DNA of 64,000 nucleotides from Portulaca oleracea (taxonomy: Eukaryota > Streptophyta > Magnoliopsida > Caryophyllales > Portulacaceae): positions 11,326,754 through 11,390,753 of the forward strand of contig CM055892.1 of NCBI GenBank assembly GCA_029582165.1, read 5' to 3'. This document shows, one piece after another, positions 22,136-32,225 of this stretch. Positions within the stretch are counted from its first letter, which is position 1. The number at the start of each line of letters is the position of its first letter. A program made the position numbers and the translations under genes. A model generated the notes under the pieces. That model saw nothing but the letters and a program-made list of their open reading frames with translations. It was not told the origin of the DNA and made no database searches.

Positions 22136-22514
22136 GGGAAATTCCATTTGGTAGGCTTCAACTTTTGCTTATTCCAAGTTGTCAACCACTTTTTAAACTA
22201 TTTCAAGTAGTAGGCTTATTTTGAAAATTATTCCAAATGGTAGGCTTATTTTGAAAATTTTAAAATTATTCCGAGTTTTCAAGCACTTTAAAACTATTAA
22301 TAGTTGTCAAACGCTTTAGATATTATTCCAAGTGAGTTGGTTGTGAGATTGATAGTTTTTAAAGTTCTTGAAAACTTAGAATAATTTTAAAATTTTTCAA
22401 AATAAGCCTACCATTTGGAATAACTTTCAAATAAGCCTACCACTTGGAATATTTTCAAAAGTGGTTGACAATTTGGAATAGGCAAAAGTTGAAGCCTACC
22501 AAATGGAATTTCCC
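22136..22514. mobile_element. Fold-back Mutator-like element with 9-bp TSD
   Basis: Begins gggaaattccatttggtagg and ends with the inverse (cctaccaaatggaatttccc). The perfect 9-bp flanks are tagaaataa at 22127-22135 and 22515-22523. The interior repeats ttattccaaatggtaggctt-type words on both strands. About 380 bp, no coding. Inserted within the LTR element. Confidence 0.88.
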
Positions 22515-22821
22515 TAGAAATAATAATGCTTACTATGTTGTCCTTAATAGAAGAGTTCTTAAATGGTCCATGAGTTTAATTTGTCAAAATTTTCAATCAC
22601 TCCTGGCATGTTTAAAATATAAGACCAAATAAAGCTTTGTCAAGTACGTGATTTTGTTTAATTACTTGGAGGATTGTTAGATGCTTAGGCATTCGATAAT
22701 TTATTCCGACCAATTTGTTAAATTATGGTAGATTATGAGGTAAAAATCCTGTGTTTACATGAGTTCCTTACTGTACAAGTTGCTTTAAGTTAACATCAAG
22801 CATGAAGAAGGTGGTTTATGG

Positions 22822-22826
<5 letters not shown>

Positions 22827-22899
<73 letters not shown>
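22827..22899. repeat. (TA)n microsatellite
   Basis: About 36 uninterrupted TA units; a likely cruciform or assembly-slippage site. Confidence 0.97.
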
Positions 22900-22902
<3 letters not shown>

Positions 22903-24203
22903 GGTTCATGAACCATGATGCATACTTTCAATCATGTGCCTTAACGTGTTCGACATTCTAAATGATATCTCTTGATTGCTCTATTATCCACATGAGTTGC
23001 TTGCTTCATAACCATGGGAATAATGTGGAATAACTTTTTAGGTCGATTGAAATCAGTCTTTCTGAAATTACAAAAAAAAAAAAAAAAAATTGGGGTAAGA
23101 CTGCTACATCCGGATATCCCCATATCTGACATGGGTAGGATTTTGGAGTATCAGTTTCATGTTGCCAGGTCATGAGAACATTAAAAATGCAAGTATGTAT
23201 ATGTTATTTCAGACGTAAAGTGTTAGTCAATGGTCATATCAATTATTTGCCAAAGCTATGTTCTGCCTTATTTGACTAGGTCATCTCTTTGTCACGTTAC
23301 ATGAATTGTTATATTGAAATTAGTTACAAAGTGTTATATAAGGTTACATGAAAGTAGGATGATTGGGTATAAGGGATAGAGATAATTATACATGCACTTT
23401 AACTTATTTATACTTGTCCCAAACTAACCTCATTGGTTTGGTAGCAAATGTTGATATAACATAATACTTATGTATTTTGTGAGGGGCAATGACATTCCTT
23501 GACTTTCATGAACATGGTATGTTTGAAAATATAATTGACATTATTTATTGGTTCATGGGTGCATCATGATAAATTAAGCTAGGTGTTATTATTTATTTAT
23601 TCTTCCAAGGTGAATGTCTGATATGTATCTTTAACTGAATTACTACATGATTATGTGCTCTCTTAATTTCTATAGTAAGCCCCCAACTTGCCTAGAAATT
23701 TAATTCATATCGTGGCATTCGTGAATCGTGATTATTCAAAATAGTTGCAAGTATAATAGCATTGACGAGTAAAGTGGGCTTTCTTGACCTTAATATACAA
23801 TATCTTTACCATAGAATTTACTGTTCCAAGCCCTATGCATAAGCGCATAATTTCATACAGTATGTTGAATTTCAAATCTATGGTACTTCATGCATATATG
23901 GAAGGTTAATTTATCTTTATATACTTCTTTGATACGTGTTAATTTGCAATAAGAAAGAACTCGTCATTGCCTCGATAGTCATTGCATACATCTTTGACAA
24001 TATCTAAATCAGTATATTATAGACAAACATCAAGGTCTGAGCTTCGTAGTTATGGGAATTTCTTATGACTGGCCAGAATAAGGACGACCAAGACTGCAAG
24101 ATCTATCCTTGATTCTCTTAAAATATATATCATATTATGTTATATTATATTATATATATATATATATATTTTTCCCAAAAGTTTCGAGGACGAAACTTCT
24201 TTT

Positions 24204-24215
24204 AAGGGGGTAGGA
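24204..24215 (+). other. Polypurine tract before the 3' LTR
   Basis: aagggggtagga directly precedes tgtaacaccccg. The upstream words gtttcgaggacgaaacttctttt are typical of plant Gypsy elements at the pol-LTR junction, and a related phrase occurs in inverse near 60240-60275. Confidence 0.75.
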
Positions 24216-24660
24216 TGTAACACCCCGTGTTCTTAAGCTTAGTTTACTACGCTAATCAAAATTTTAATTTCAATTATGGTCCATTATTTGTCTTAGTTTG
24301 CTAAACTTGCTTACTTTGTAATTAATTATATTAACCCTAATATGAGTAATTTCAATAGTTAATTTTTAGCTCTTATTATTTAATTTTACTCCGTCAATAT
24401 GTAATTATCATTTAAAAGATGAAAATAAATTTTTACATTTGTAGTATCTATATAATTTAATGTCTGTAATGTAATGCCATGTAATTTAACTCCCTTAATG
24501 TGCGGTTATCAATGTTCTTAAACATAGGCATAACAATGGCCAACTCCTCAATCAAATTAACTCAAACCAATAAGTTGTAAATTAAAGATGTATGTCAATA
24601 GTGATTGAAATCAAAATTTATTTTGACAACACATATGTTACATAACCACACCCAATTTAA
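24216..24660 (+). mobile_element. 3' LTR of the Gypsy-like element, truncated
   Basis: Starts TGTAACACCCCG right after the PPT. No matching LTR end (ggggttaca) appears downstream before other repeats begin at about 24670, so the LTR seems truncated. The upper boundary is approximate. Confidence 0.5.
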
Positions 24661-24683
24661 TAGGAAATTACTGCAATTTATTA

Positions 24684-24803
24684 GGTGCACCCAGAGAATC
24701 TGCTTCAAATATTACAATTGTTCACTCTTGTTGCTATGATTATCAGTTTTATTATTACGATTGTTTATTCATAATAGTTTGGAGTACATGCTCCTTGTGC
24801 ATG
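24684..24803. mobile_element. Small MITE related to that at 9260
   Basis: Preceded by tgcaatttattag as at 9248, starts ggtgcacccagag and ends ctccttgtgcatg. Interior words attgttcactc and gattgtttattc mirror the first copy. The ends are decayed. Confidence 0.38.
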
Positions 24804-25027
24804 TAATATAGATTGGGAAAATACTTATTATTTAGAAATGAATTTTCTTTTAAAAATTAAAATTTATAATATTCAAGAAATATTATTATTTATTTATAGA
24901 ATCAAGAAATATTTTATTCATAGATCAAGTGGTCATAATTGATAATTTACAAAAAATATAGTTAATAGTATAATTAAGAAACCATTTAAGCCATAAGTAT
25001 GTTGTACTTTTTTTTATGGGAACATGT

Positions 25028-25787
25028 ACTTGCTCTATTTTTTTATTTGTCATTTAACTTTTTAGATACATCTATAATCAATAATTTCTCAAATAATATA
25101 TTTTAAAAAATACATTATAGAGTTGAATTTTTTTTTTCCGATGCGAAAAATCTAAATTGTATGACCCAAAAAAAATGGTTGTCCATACATAGATTTGTCG
25201 TCTGAATTTTGATATTAACCGAATTGACTAAATGTTTGAACATAATTTTTCTCTTTTTTCTATCGTCCGAATCCGATTCTAACCCGAATCTTTGTCTGGA
25301 TTGTCCGACAAAACGGGGTTTGCACATGAATTTTTCGTTCGAATTTTGATATTAACTGAATTTGACCGACCCGAATTTAATCAGACCTGAATTTTTGCAA
25401 CATATATACTTGCTCTATTTTTTTTACTTGTCATTTAACTTTTTTAGATACATCTATAATCAATAGTTTCTCAAATAATATTTTTTAAAAAAATATATTA
25501 TAGAGTTGGAGATTTTTTTTCCCGATCCAAAAAACTGAATTGTATGACCCAAAAAAAAAACCGGGTACATACATAGATTTGTCATCCGAATTTTGATATT
25601 GACCAAATTGACAAATATTCGGACATATTTTTTTTTCTTTTTTCTATTGTCCGAATCCGACTCTGACCCGAATCTTCGTCCGAATTGTCCAACAAAAACC
25701 GGGTCTGCACATGGATTTCTTATCCGAATTTTGACATTGACTGAATTTGACCAACCCAAATTTAATCAGACCCATATTTTTGCCAGC
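25028..25787. repeat. Tandem duplication, two 380-bp units
   Basis: Unit starts acttgctctattttttt at 25028 and again at 25408. Both copies share atacatctataatcaata, a ccgaatttgac block and ccgaatccgactctgacccgaatc-type words. They differ by small indels and base changes. ORFs here arise from the repeated ccgaa words and are not credible genes. Confidence 0.8.
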
Positions 25788-26751
25788 GCTAATAAATTAT
25801 TATTTTTTTAATAATATTTTTATTATGATCTTGATGACATCAATTTTATACTATGAATTATTATATAAAATAAGATATAAACAAATAAAAATTTGAACAC
25901 AAAGTCTTTTGACAGTTAAATAAAAATAGAGGTATTAATATTGTATTGTATCGGTAATTAAAAAATAGCTAATTGAGTGATCAAGAAATGAATAAAGTCA
26001 TGATTATATGTAATATATGTATACGACCACTGACATTCTAATTTGGAATGGTAAGAAAAATAAAATAAAAAATTTTATGAAGGAAAAAAAAGAAGCTATA
26101 AGCAATAACTGAATTTCAAAAGGGAAGAGTAGTAGTTTTTTCTCCAAAAAAACGCATATATTTATTTAAAAGTCAAGATCCTACAATTAAGGAGATGAGA
26201 GTCAAAATGATTCTCCTACTATTATAGGTAGATAAATTAATAGTTATGAAATTTTCAACTATTGTATTTGAAAATAATTTAAACTATGGTAGAATTTTCA
26301 TTTGAAAATAATTATCATAGTCATTGTAAGTTGTAACTTTCTTTACACACTAACATTAATGTTCATACAAGAAAATAAAATAAAATAAAAATATTTACCG
26401 ATAATTTCAATTTTAACCTATAGCGCCACTTATTTATATTATACTGAATGTATAGATAAGGATTTTAATAAGTATTTAATTTAGTAGATAAATACTTAAA
26501 CATTAATTTATAACGACATGAATTTTTGAAATAATTTTTTATATTTTTCTTCAAAACAATTATTATAAAGTATGATTATTTAATAGTGATATGGATTTTA
26601 ATATACTTTCACCACCAAATTATTCAAATGATACTATTGTCACACATTTTTTTTCATTATTTCTAATTATCATTCAAATTAATTTTTTTAGGAATGAAAT
26701 GATAATTATTATAAATTACTCTAAAACATTATAAAAAATTATTGAAAAAGT

Positions 26752-26783
26752 TTCCGTGCATAGCACGGAATATCAAAGGCTAG
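26752..26783 (+). mobile_element. Helitron 3' terminus, plus strand
   Basis: Hairpin ttccgtgc-ata-gcacggaa, an 8-9-bp spacer (tatcaaagg), then CTAG followed by T. This matches the Helitron 3' end rule. The element extends to the left; its 5' TC end was not located, so only the terminus is annotated. 25788-26751 may be its body and shows no gene. Confidence 0.65.
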
Positions 26784-26905
26784 TAGATCTTTAAATCTAG
26801 ACCGAAAATATTCTTCTTCTTCTTTTTTTTTTAATTTTTATTTTAAGAAATTAGTCGAAAGATAGAGTCAAAACACAGACATCCCTACCACCGAGTGGGA
26901 CGACC

Positions 26906-27911
26906 ATGCGCCCGGGTGCAGGGTGCATGGTGCGCCCATTCAACTTTTTTTTATTTTTTTATTTTTTATGTAATATTATATTTTAAAATATTTTGTGTTG
27001 GATTTTTGTTATTTTTTAAAATATGAATGTTCATAAAGTTAAATTATAATGTTTATAAATCAATATATGAATGTTCAAAATTTACTACAATATTTATAAC
27101 CTACAAGGTCAATGCTCATAAACCTTAACTATTAATTATTATGCTCATAAGTTATAACTATTATGCTCATAACCTACAATGTCAATGCTCATAAGCCTCT
27201 ACACCAATGCTCATATTATACAACTATTATGCTCATAACTTATAATTATTATGCTCATAAGCCTCTACGCCAATGCTCATACTATACAACTATTTTGCTC
27301 ATAACTTATAATTATTATGCTCATTACATAAAACCATAATGCTCATTAAGCAGAATTACAATATAATGCTCGTAACATATAATGACAATGCTCATTATAT
27401 GAAACCATAATGCTCATCAAAGCATAACTACAATACTCATAACCTATAATGACAATGCTCATTACATGAAACTATAATGCTCATCAAAGCATAATTACAA
27501 TGTTCATAACCTACAACGACAATGCTCATTACATGAAACTATAATGCTCATCAAGCTAAACTACAATGCTCATTACCTAAATGCTCATTACATAAAACCA
27601 TAATGTTCATTACCTATTACTACCATGCTCATTACCTATAACTACAATGCTTATTACATAAAACCATAATGTTCATCAAGCATAATTATAATGCTCATAA
27701 CATATAACGACAATGCTCATTATATAAAAAAATACAAAAAAGATATAATGAAACTTCAAAAATATTTAATAAATAAATAAATAAAAGATATAAATAAATT
27801 AAACCACAAATTTAAAATAAATTTGTATTAAAATTAAAAAAAAAAGACTGATTTAAAAAGAAAAAAAAGAGAGTTGGACTCATGGAGTATTGTGCTCCCG
27901 GGAGCACAATC
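26906..27911. repeat. ATGCTCAT minisatellite unit with palindromic edges
   Basis: The core, about 27020-27730, is a degenerate array of AATGCTCAT words, about 28 by eye, spaced 18-24 bp. Alternating fillers such as aacctacaatgtc, aagcctctacacc and tacataaaacc suggest a higher-order arrangement. The left edge has gcgcccgggtgca; the right edge is a perfect 22-bp palindrome (27890-27911, half-site attgtgctccc). The small MITEs at 9260 and 24684 share GGAGCAC ends and short gttcac words, so this may be an expanded relative. No coding. Confidence 0.55.
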
Positions 27912-28192
27912 TAATTTTTACCTACCACCTAATTTCAATTTTATAGTTTCAGGCTATATATAATTAGACTGATTGGATATTAGATCCATAGTCGACATCG
28001 TCATTGCATAATTTATCTAACTAAAACATAAAAAGTATATAATATAACCACGGATATCATACCGAATTTTCTATCACGTTGTAGGTGAGAATTTTCAAAC
28101 ACTTTTTTGTCATTTCTCTTCCATATTAATTAATACTAGATATGTGGCCCGTCCTATAGACGGGTTAGGACCCTATTTTTTTTTTTATAATA

Positions 28193-29454
28193 GAAAAATT
28201 GGATTCTAATAATATGAACTTTTGGTCATATAAGACTTAATAATACGAACTTTCGATTTGTTTATGAATAATATGAACTTTAACTCCCTGTTGCCCCCAA
28301 TAACACACCACCAAGTTAAGATTTACTTAACTCGGTGACGGTCCTAGCTGGTGGCGGAGGGATGAGTTTAGTCAATTTTGACTTGCTACATCATTTTTGT
28401 CCACATCAGCCATCCCCTCTCTCTTTCTCTCTCCTCTTTCTCTCTCTCCGTTGCAGCCACACCCCCCCCCCCAACTTCTTCTTCTTTCTTGTTCTTCCAT
28501 CATCCATCTCACTACTAACATTCAATCCATATCCACCACTAACATTCAATTGATTACAGATCATAACATTCAATTGATTGCAACAATACCCCCGACAATA
28601 GCAGATCCAGGCTTCGCCGGAAACACAACTGATACCAAACACCGAACATCAAGCCTTCAAGGGTTTCCTTGTCAAACATTTTAATGGCTTCAGGTCTGAA
28701 AAAACAAATTCTCTTACCCAATTGAAGATACCACACAAATAATCATCCCTTGTCAAACATTTTAATGGCTTTAGGTATGTATCTTCAAATGATTCAATTG
28801 GAAATCTGATTAACTTTTGCTTACGGGAAGCTTTAGACTTGTTTAATCAATGAAACTTCTTTTTGGTTCTTTTTGGTGTACTTTTTAGATTTCATATTGT
28901 GGGTATGTGATGAATTCAGTTCATTAATCCATTTCGGTATCTCACTGCAATGATAATTTCATTTGAACGCACGTAATTCTTGAAATTTCAGCAAATTTTT
29001 TGACGCAAACGCCCATTTCCCCACCTTCTTTTTTGGTTTGGGTTGAAAAAGGGAGAGTTAATTAGGTGATTTGTTGATCTCATTTCGTTGAATAGCATGA
29101 CATTAATTGGTGTTGTCGATTGCATACTTGAGTTCAACAATGGTGGCCATCAAAATTTCAAGGAGGAAGAAGATGTGGCATCAAACAATTTTCATATTCG
29201 AGAGGTTTGTGTTCAGATTTCTGGAATTTGAGGTTTGGGATTTGCAGAGGAGAGATAAAAATTTCAACAATGGTGTTTTGGGGCGGATGGTGGTGGAAAT
29301 GAAGGTGGTTGGGTGGTTTTTTGGTGGTTGCGATGGTGACGTGTTATTGGGGGCAATAGGGGGTCAAAGTTCAGATTATTCAGAACCAAATCGAAAATTC
29401 GTATTATTAAGTCTTATATGATCAAAAGTTCGTATTATTAGAATCCAATTTCCC
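28193..29454. mobile_element. Long-TIR Mutator-like element with 9-bp TSD
   Basis: TIRs of about 115 bp: left attggattctaataatatga..., right its near inverse ending ...tagaatccaatttccc. Both include the word ttgcccccaataacac. The flanks are a perfect 9-bp repeat tttataata (28184-28192, 29455-29463). The 1.0-kb interior has CT-rich leader-like sequence and a 104-codon plus-strand frame (29107-29421) whose 3' end lies in the TIR. It is not recognised as a gene, but captured host DNA (Pack-MULE style) is possible. Confidence 0.87.
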
Positions 29455-29749
29455 TTTATAATATGTGATAAATTTATTTTATCTATCACATTCTTAGTTA
29501 CATTATTCAACATTTTTTCACATTACTAATTGTTCTGTACTTATTTTACATAATATCTATTTAAAAATTCATATATTTAATAAATAACGTCACTGATGTG
29601 ATTTACCTTACTCACAATACCTTAATAAAGATTATAAATTATATATTTAAAATTTCATGTACTTAAATAATGTGACTTAGATTCTCAATCATTATCTTAT
29701 CCACCCACTTTATTTCACATTTCCCATCCGCCAACTATCTTACAGTTTT

Positions 29750-30720
29750 CTTATATATATTTGGTATATTAATGCACATAAAATATATTATATTAAACAC
29801 ATTTTAGTTTACCTTATATTTTAAAAAGTATAACAAATTACAAACAAGTACAACAATACAAGTATTTATAATTTTATATGTAAAATTATGTTCATTTTTC
29901 AAAAACAATGCACATTAATTTAGTTTGCATACTCATAAAAATCATAATGATTTAAAAATGGTTATATGTTAAGACTCTTAGCGTTTTCTATTGTCAAATA
30001 ATATCCAACCCGCATTTACTCGAATCCGAAAATATACCTGACTCATATTGATCCGAACCCGGAATACACTTAACCCATATTTACTTGAGCTCGAAATACA
30101 CCTAATTCGTATTTACCCGAACACCGAAATATATCGGACCCATATTTACCTTATCTAGATATATACCCGACACGTATTTAACCCACTTCCAGAACTGATT
30201 GGTTTGGACATAAAGTTCTATTTGATGTTAGACTCCTTAGTTATTGTAGCACGGTTAAAAATTATAGTTTTGTCATATATACTTGGTGTAATAATGCACA
30301 TAAAATATATTTTATTAATCATATTTTAATTTACCTTGGATTTCAATAAGTATGAAAAATTACAAACAACAATACAATTATTTATGAATTTATGTGATAG
30401 TCTGTTCATTTTTCAAATACAATGCACACTAATTTAGTTTGCATACTCATAAAAATTATAATGCTTTAAAAATTGTTATATGCTAAGACTTTCAACATTT
30501 TTTATTGTCAAATAATATCCAACCCGTATTTACCCGATTTCGAAACATACATGACCCGTATTGACCCAAACCCGAAATACACTTAAACTCATATTTACTT
30601 GAACTCGAAATACACCTAATTCGTATTTATCTGAACCTGAAATAAGTCGGACCCGTATTGACCTTGTGTTGATGTACACCTGACATGTATTTAATCCGCT
30701 TGTTATAAATATATTTGAGG
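29750..30720. repeat. Tandem duplication, two units of ~515-520 bp
   Basis: aatgcacataaaatatatt at 29771 and 30293, and caaataatatccaaccc at 29995 and 30509, mark the two copies. The last third of each unit is itself a loose ~32-bp repeat of acccgaaatacacctaattcgtatttacc-type words. No coding. Confidence 0.75.
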
Positions 30721-30759
30721 GTAAAAGAGTAAATTCAAGTGTGAGTACAAGCTATAAGG

Positions 30760-31270
30760 TAGGGATGGCAATAGGGCAGGGAATCCCCGAACGTGGGGGC
30801 CGCTGCTGGGAAAAATCCCCCATTGGGGATGGGGACAAAATTTTCCCCATCCTCGTCCCCATTTTCCTCGCCGGGGATAATTCCCCGTCCCATCCCCGAA
30901 TCCCCGTTCCCGAAAATTTTAAAATTACCAAATAACCTTTATTCTTATTCAATATATATATTAATAGCAAGGATAAAGTAATAATTGATTTTGATGTATT
31001 ATTGTTTGAGCAAGTTAAATACGTTGTATTTTGAACAGGTTAAAAACCGGGTCCAATTAAAATTTGGTTAGATTTTGGATAGCTTTAAAAAATCACCGTT
31101 GGATCCCCGTTGGGGATGGGGAATCCGCGGGGATGGGGATGAGACAAGAATCATTCCCCGAAGCGGGGATGGGGACGGGGATGGGGACGAGTTTTGGGAG
31201 CGGGGATGGGGATGGGGATGGGGACATGGATATACTCCCCCGTCTCCGATCCGCCCCGTTGCCATCCCTA
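30760..31270. mobile_element. Non-autonomous hAT element, G-rich (copy 2), perfect TSD
   Basis: TAGGGATGGCAATAGGGCAG at the left, ccgccccgttgccatcccta at the right. The 8-bp target duplication ctataagg is perfect (30752-30759, 31271-31278). Same family as 8334-8969, with shorter G-runs on the left and the same AT-rich centre (ttaccaaataacctttatt). No coding capacity. Confidence 0.93.
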
Positions 31271-31675
31271 CTATAAGGTAAGCTGCTACGCAAGCAACTC
31301 TTTCCTTACGTTAACTTACCTTACCCTATTTACTTACATACTTATCTACACTTAGATAAATAAATATAAATTTGACAAAAGGAGAACATTAGAATAAATT
31401 TTTATGTGAACTCAAGTTATAAGACAAGGTGTTTATTATTATACTTTAAGTACTTTACTTAATATTATATTAGAGGGAAAAAAAGTAAATTCAATCATTT
31501 AAATTTACCAAAAATTACCAAAGTTTAAAAATAAAAAAAATAATTTTGATATATTAGAATACTTTGACAAAAGTTATCAAAAATTACCAAGAATTATCAA
31601 AATTTAACTTTTACCCAACTATTTTTTATCCATGAATTTGACATACCCTTACTATTATATTCAAGGTCAAAAAAG

Positions 31676-32220
31676 TAAATTCGAGTCAAACAATTTTTGT
31701 CTCCAGCCTCAATAAGCACTGTTTATATATAGAGGAGAAAAAGTTACCAAAAGTTACTAAAATTTAACTTTTACCCGACTATTTTTTTACCTATGAATTT
31801 GTCACACCCCTACTGCTCCCTCCGTTCCATATTAATTGTCGTCTTTGAAAATTACACAGTCAAATTTCAAAAATTTTGACCATAAATTCCTCAATATATA
31901 CAATGAGGTGCTATATAAAATTACCACAATTAGATTTACAACGAAAAATACTATCAAAGTATACTATTGCAATTGTTAATAACATATTATGTAAAAAAAT
32001 TATCAATTAAGGAGTGACATAGGAGACCGTCAAAGTCAAAATTATGACAATTAATATAGAACGGAGGGAGTATTATATTCGAGGGCAAAAAAGTAAATTC
32101 CAATCAAACAATTTTTGGTCCCCAGCCTCAACAAACCTCTTTATATATAGACGGCATAAAAGTAAATTTCAACCAAACAATTTTTGGTCCTTAACCTCAA
32201 CAAGCCTCTTTATATATAGA
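31676..32220 (-). repeat. Three tandem copies of a Helitron 5' terminus
   Basis: The segment ending in (g)cctctttatatataga occurs at about 31676-31733, 32094-32149 and 32155-32219. Each is preceded by aaaagtaaattc and caaacaatttttggtcc. In minus orientation each is a TCTATATATAAAGAGG Helitron head. The first two are separated by the Stowaway insertion. Confidence 0.65.
31816..32070. mobile_element. Stowaway MITE
   Basis: Starts ctccctccgttccatattaa and ends ttaatatagaacggagggag. TA follows on the right (32071-32072); the left dinucleotide has decayed to tg. Interior closely resembles the promoter copy at 14505. Confidence 0.87.
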
Positions 32221-32225
32221 GTAGA

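Larger units (their letters stand above)
19778..24203 (+). mobile_element. Coding-free internal region of a Gypsy-like element (LARD-like)
   Basis: Between PBS and PPT there are about 4.4 kb of AT-rich DNA without any gag or pol motif in either strand. The element is therefore non-autonomous or decayed beyond recognition. It contains a fold-back MULE (22136-22514) and a long (TA)n (22827-22899). The segments 19778-22126 and 22900-24200 show nothing else I can name. Confidence 0.6.
28136..32220 (-). mobile_element. Helitron, minus strand, with nested insertions
   Basis: The 3' end, read on the minus strand, is cccgtc-tatag-gacggg hairpin, spacer (ccacatat), CTAG, T (28136-28163). The 5' end is TCTATATATAAAGAGGCTTG, whose outermost copy ends near 32220. 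The body contains a MULE (28193-29454), a ~520-bp tandem duplication (29750-30720), a hAT (30760-31270) and a Stowaway (31816-32070). No Rep/helicase. The next Helitron's CTAG follows 6 bp away. Confidence 0.6.

Noticed and set aside
26906..27911. CRISPR-like array
   Set aside because: Regular short words with spacers, but the words are degenerate, the fillers are themselves repeated and the DNA is plant nuclear; this is a minisatellite.
29107..29421. 104-codon ORF as a captured gene
   Set aside because: Its 3' part is the MULE terminal inverted repeat and the rest has no recognised domain or splice structure; kept only as a possibility under the MULE.
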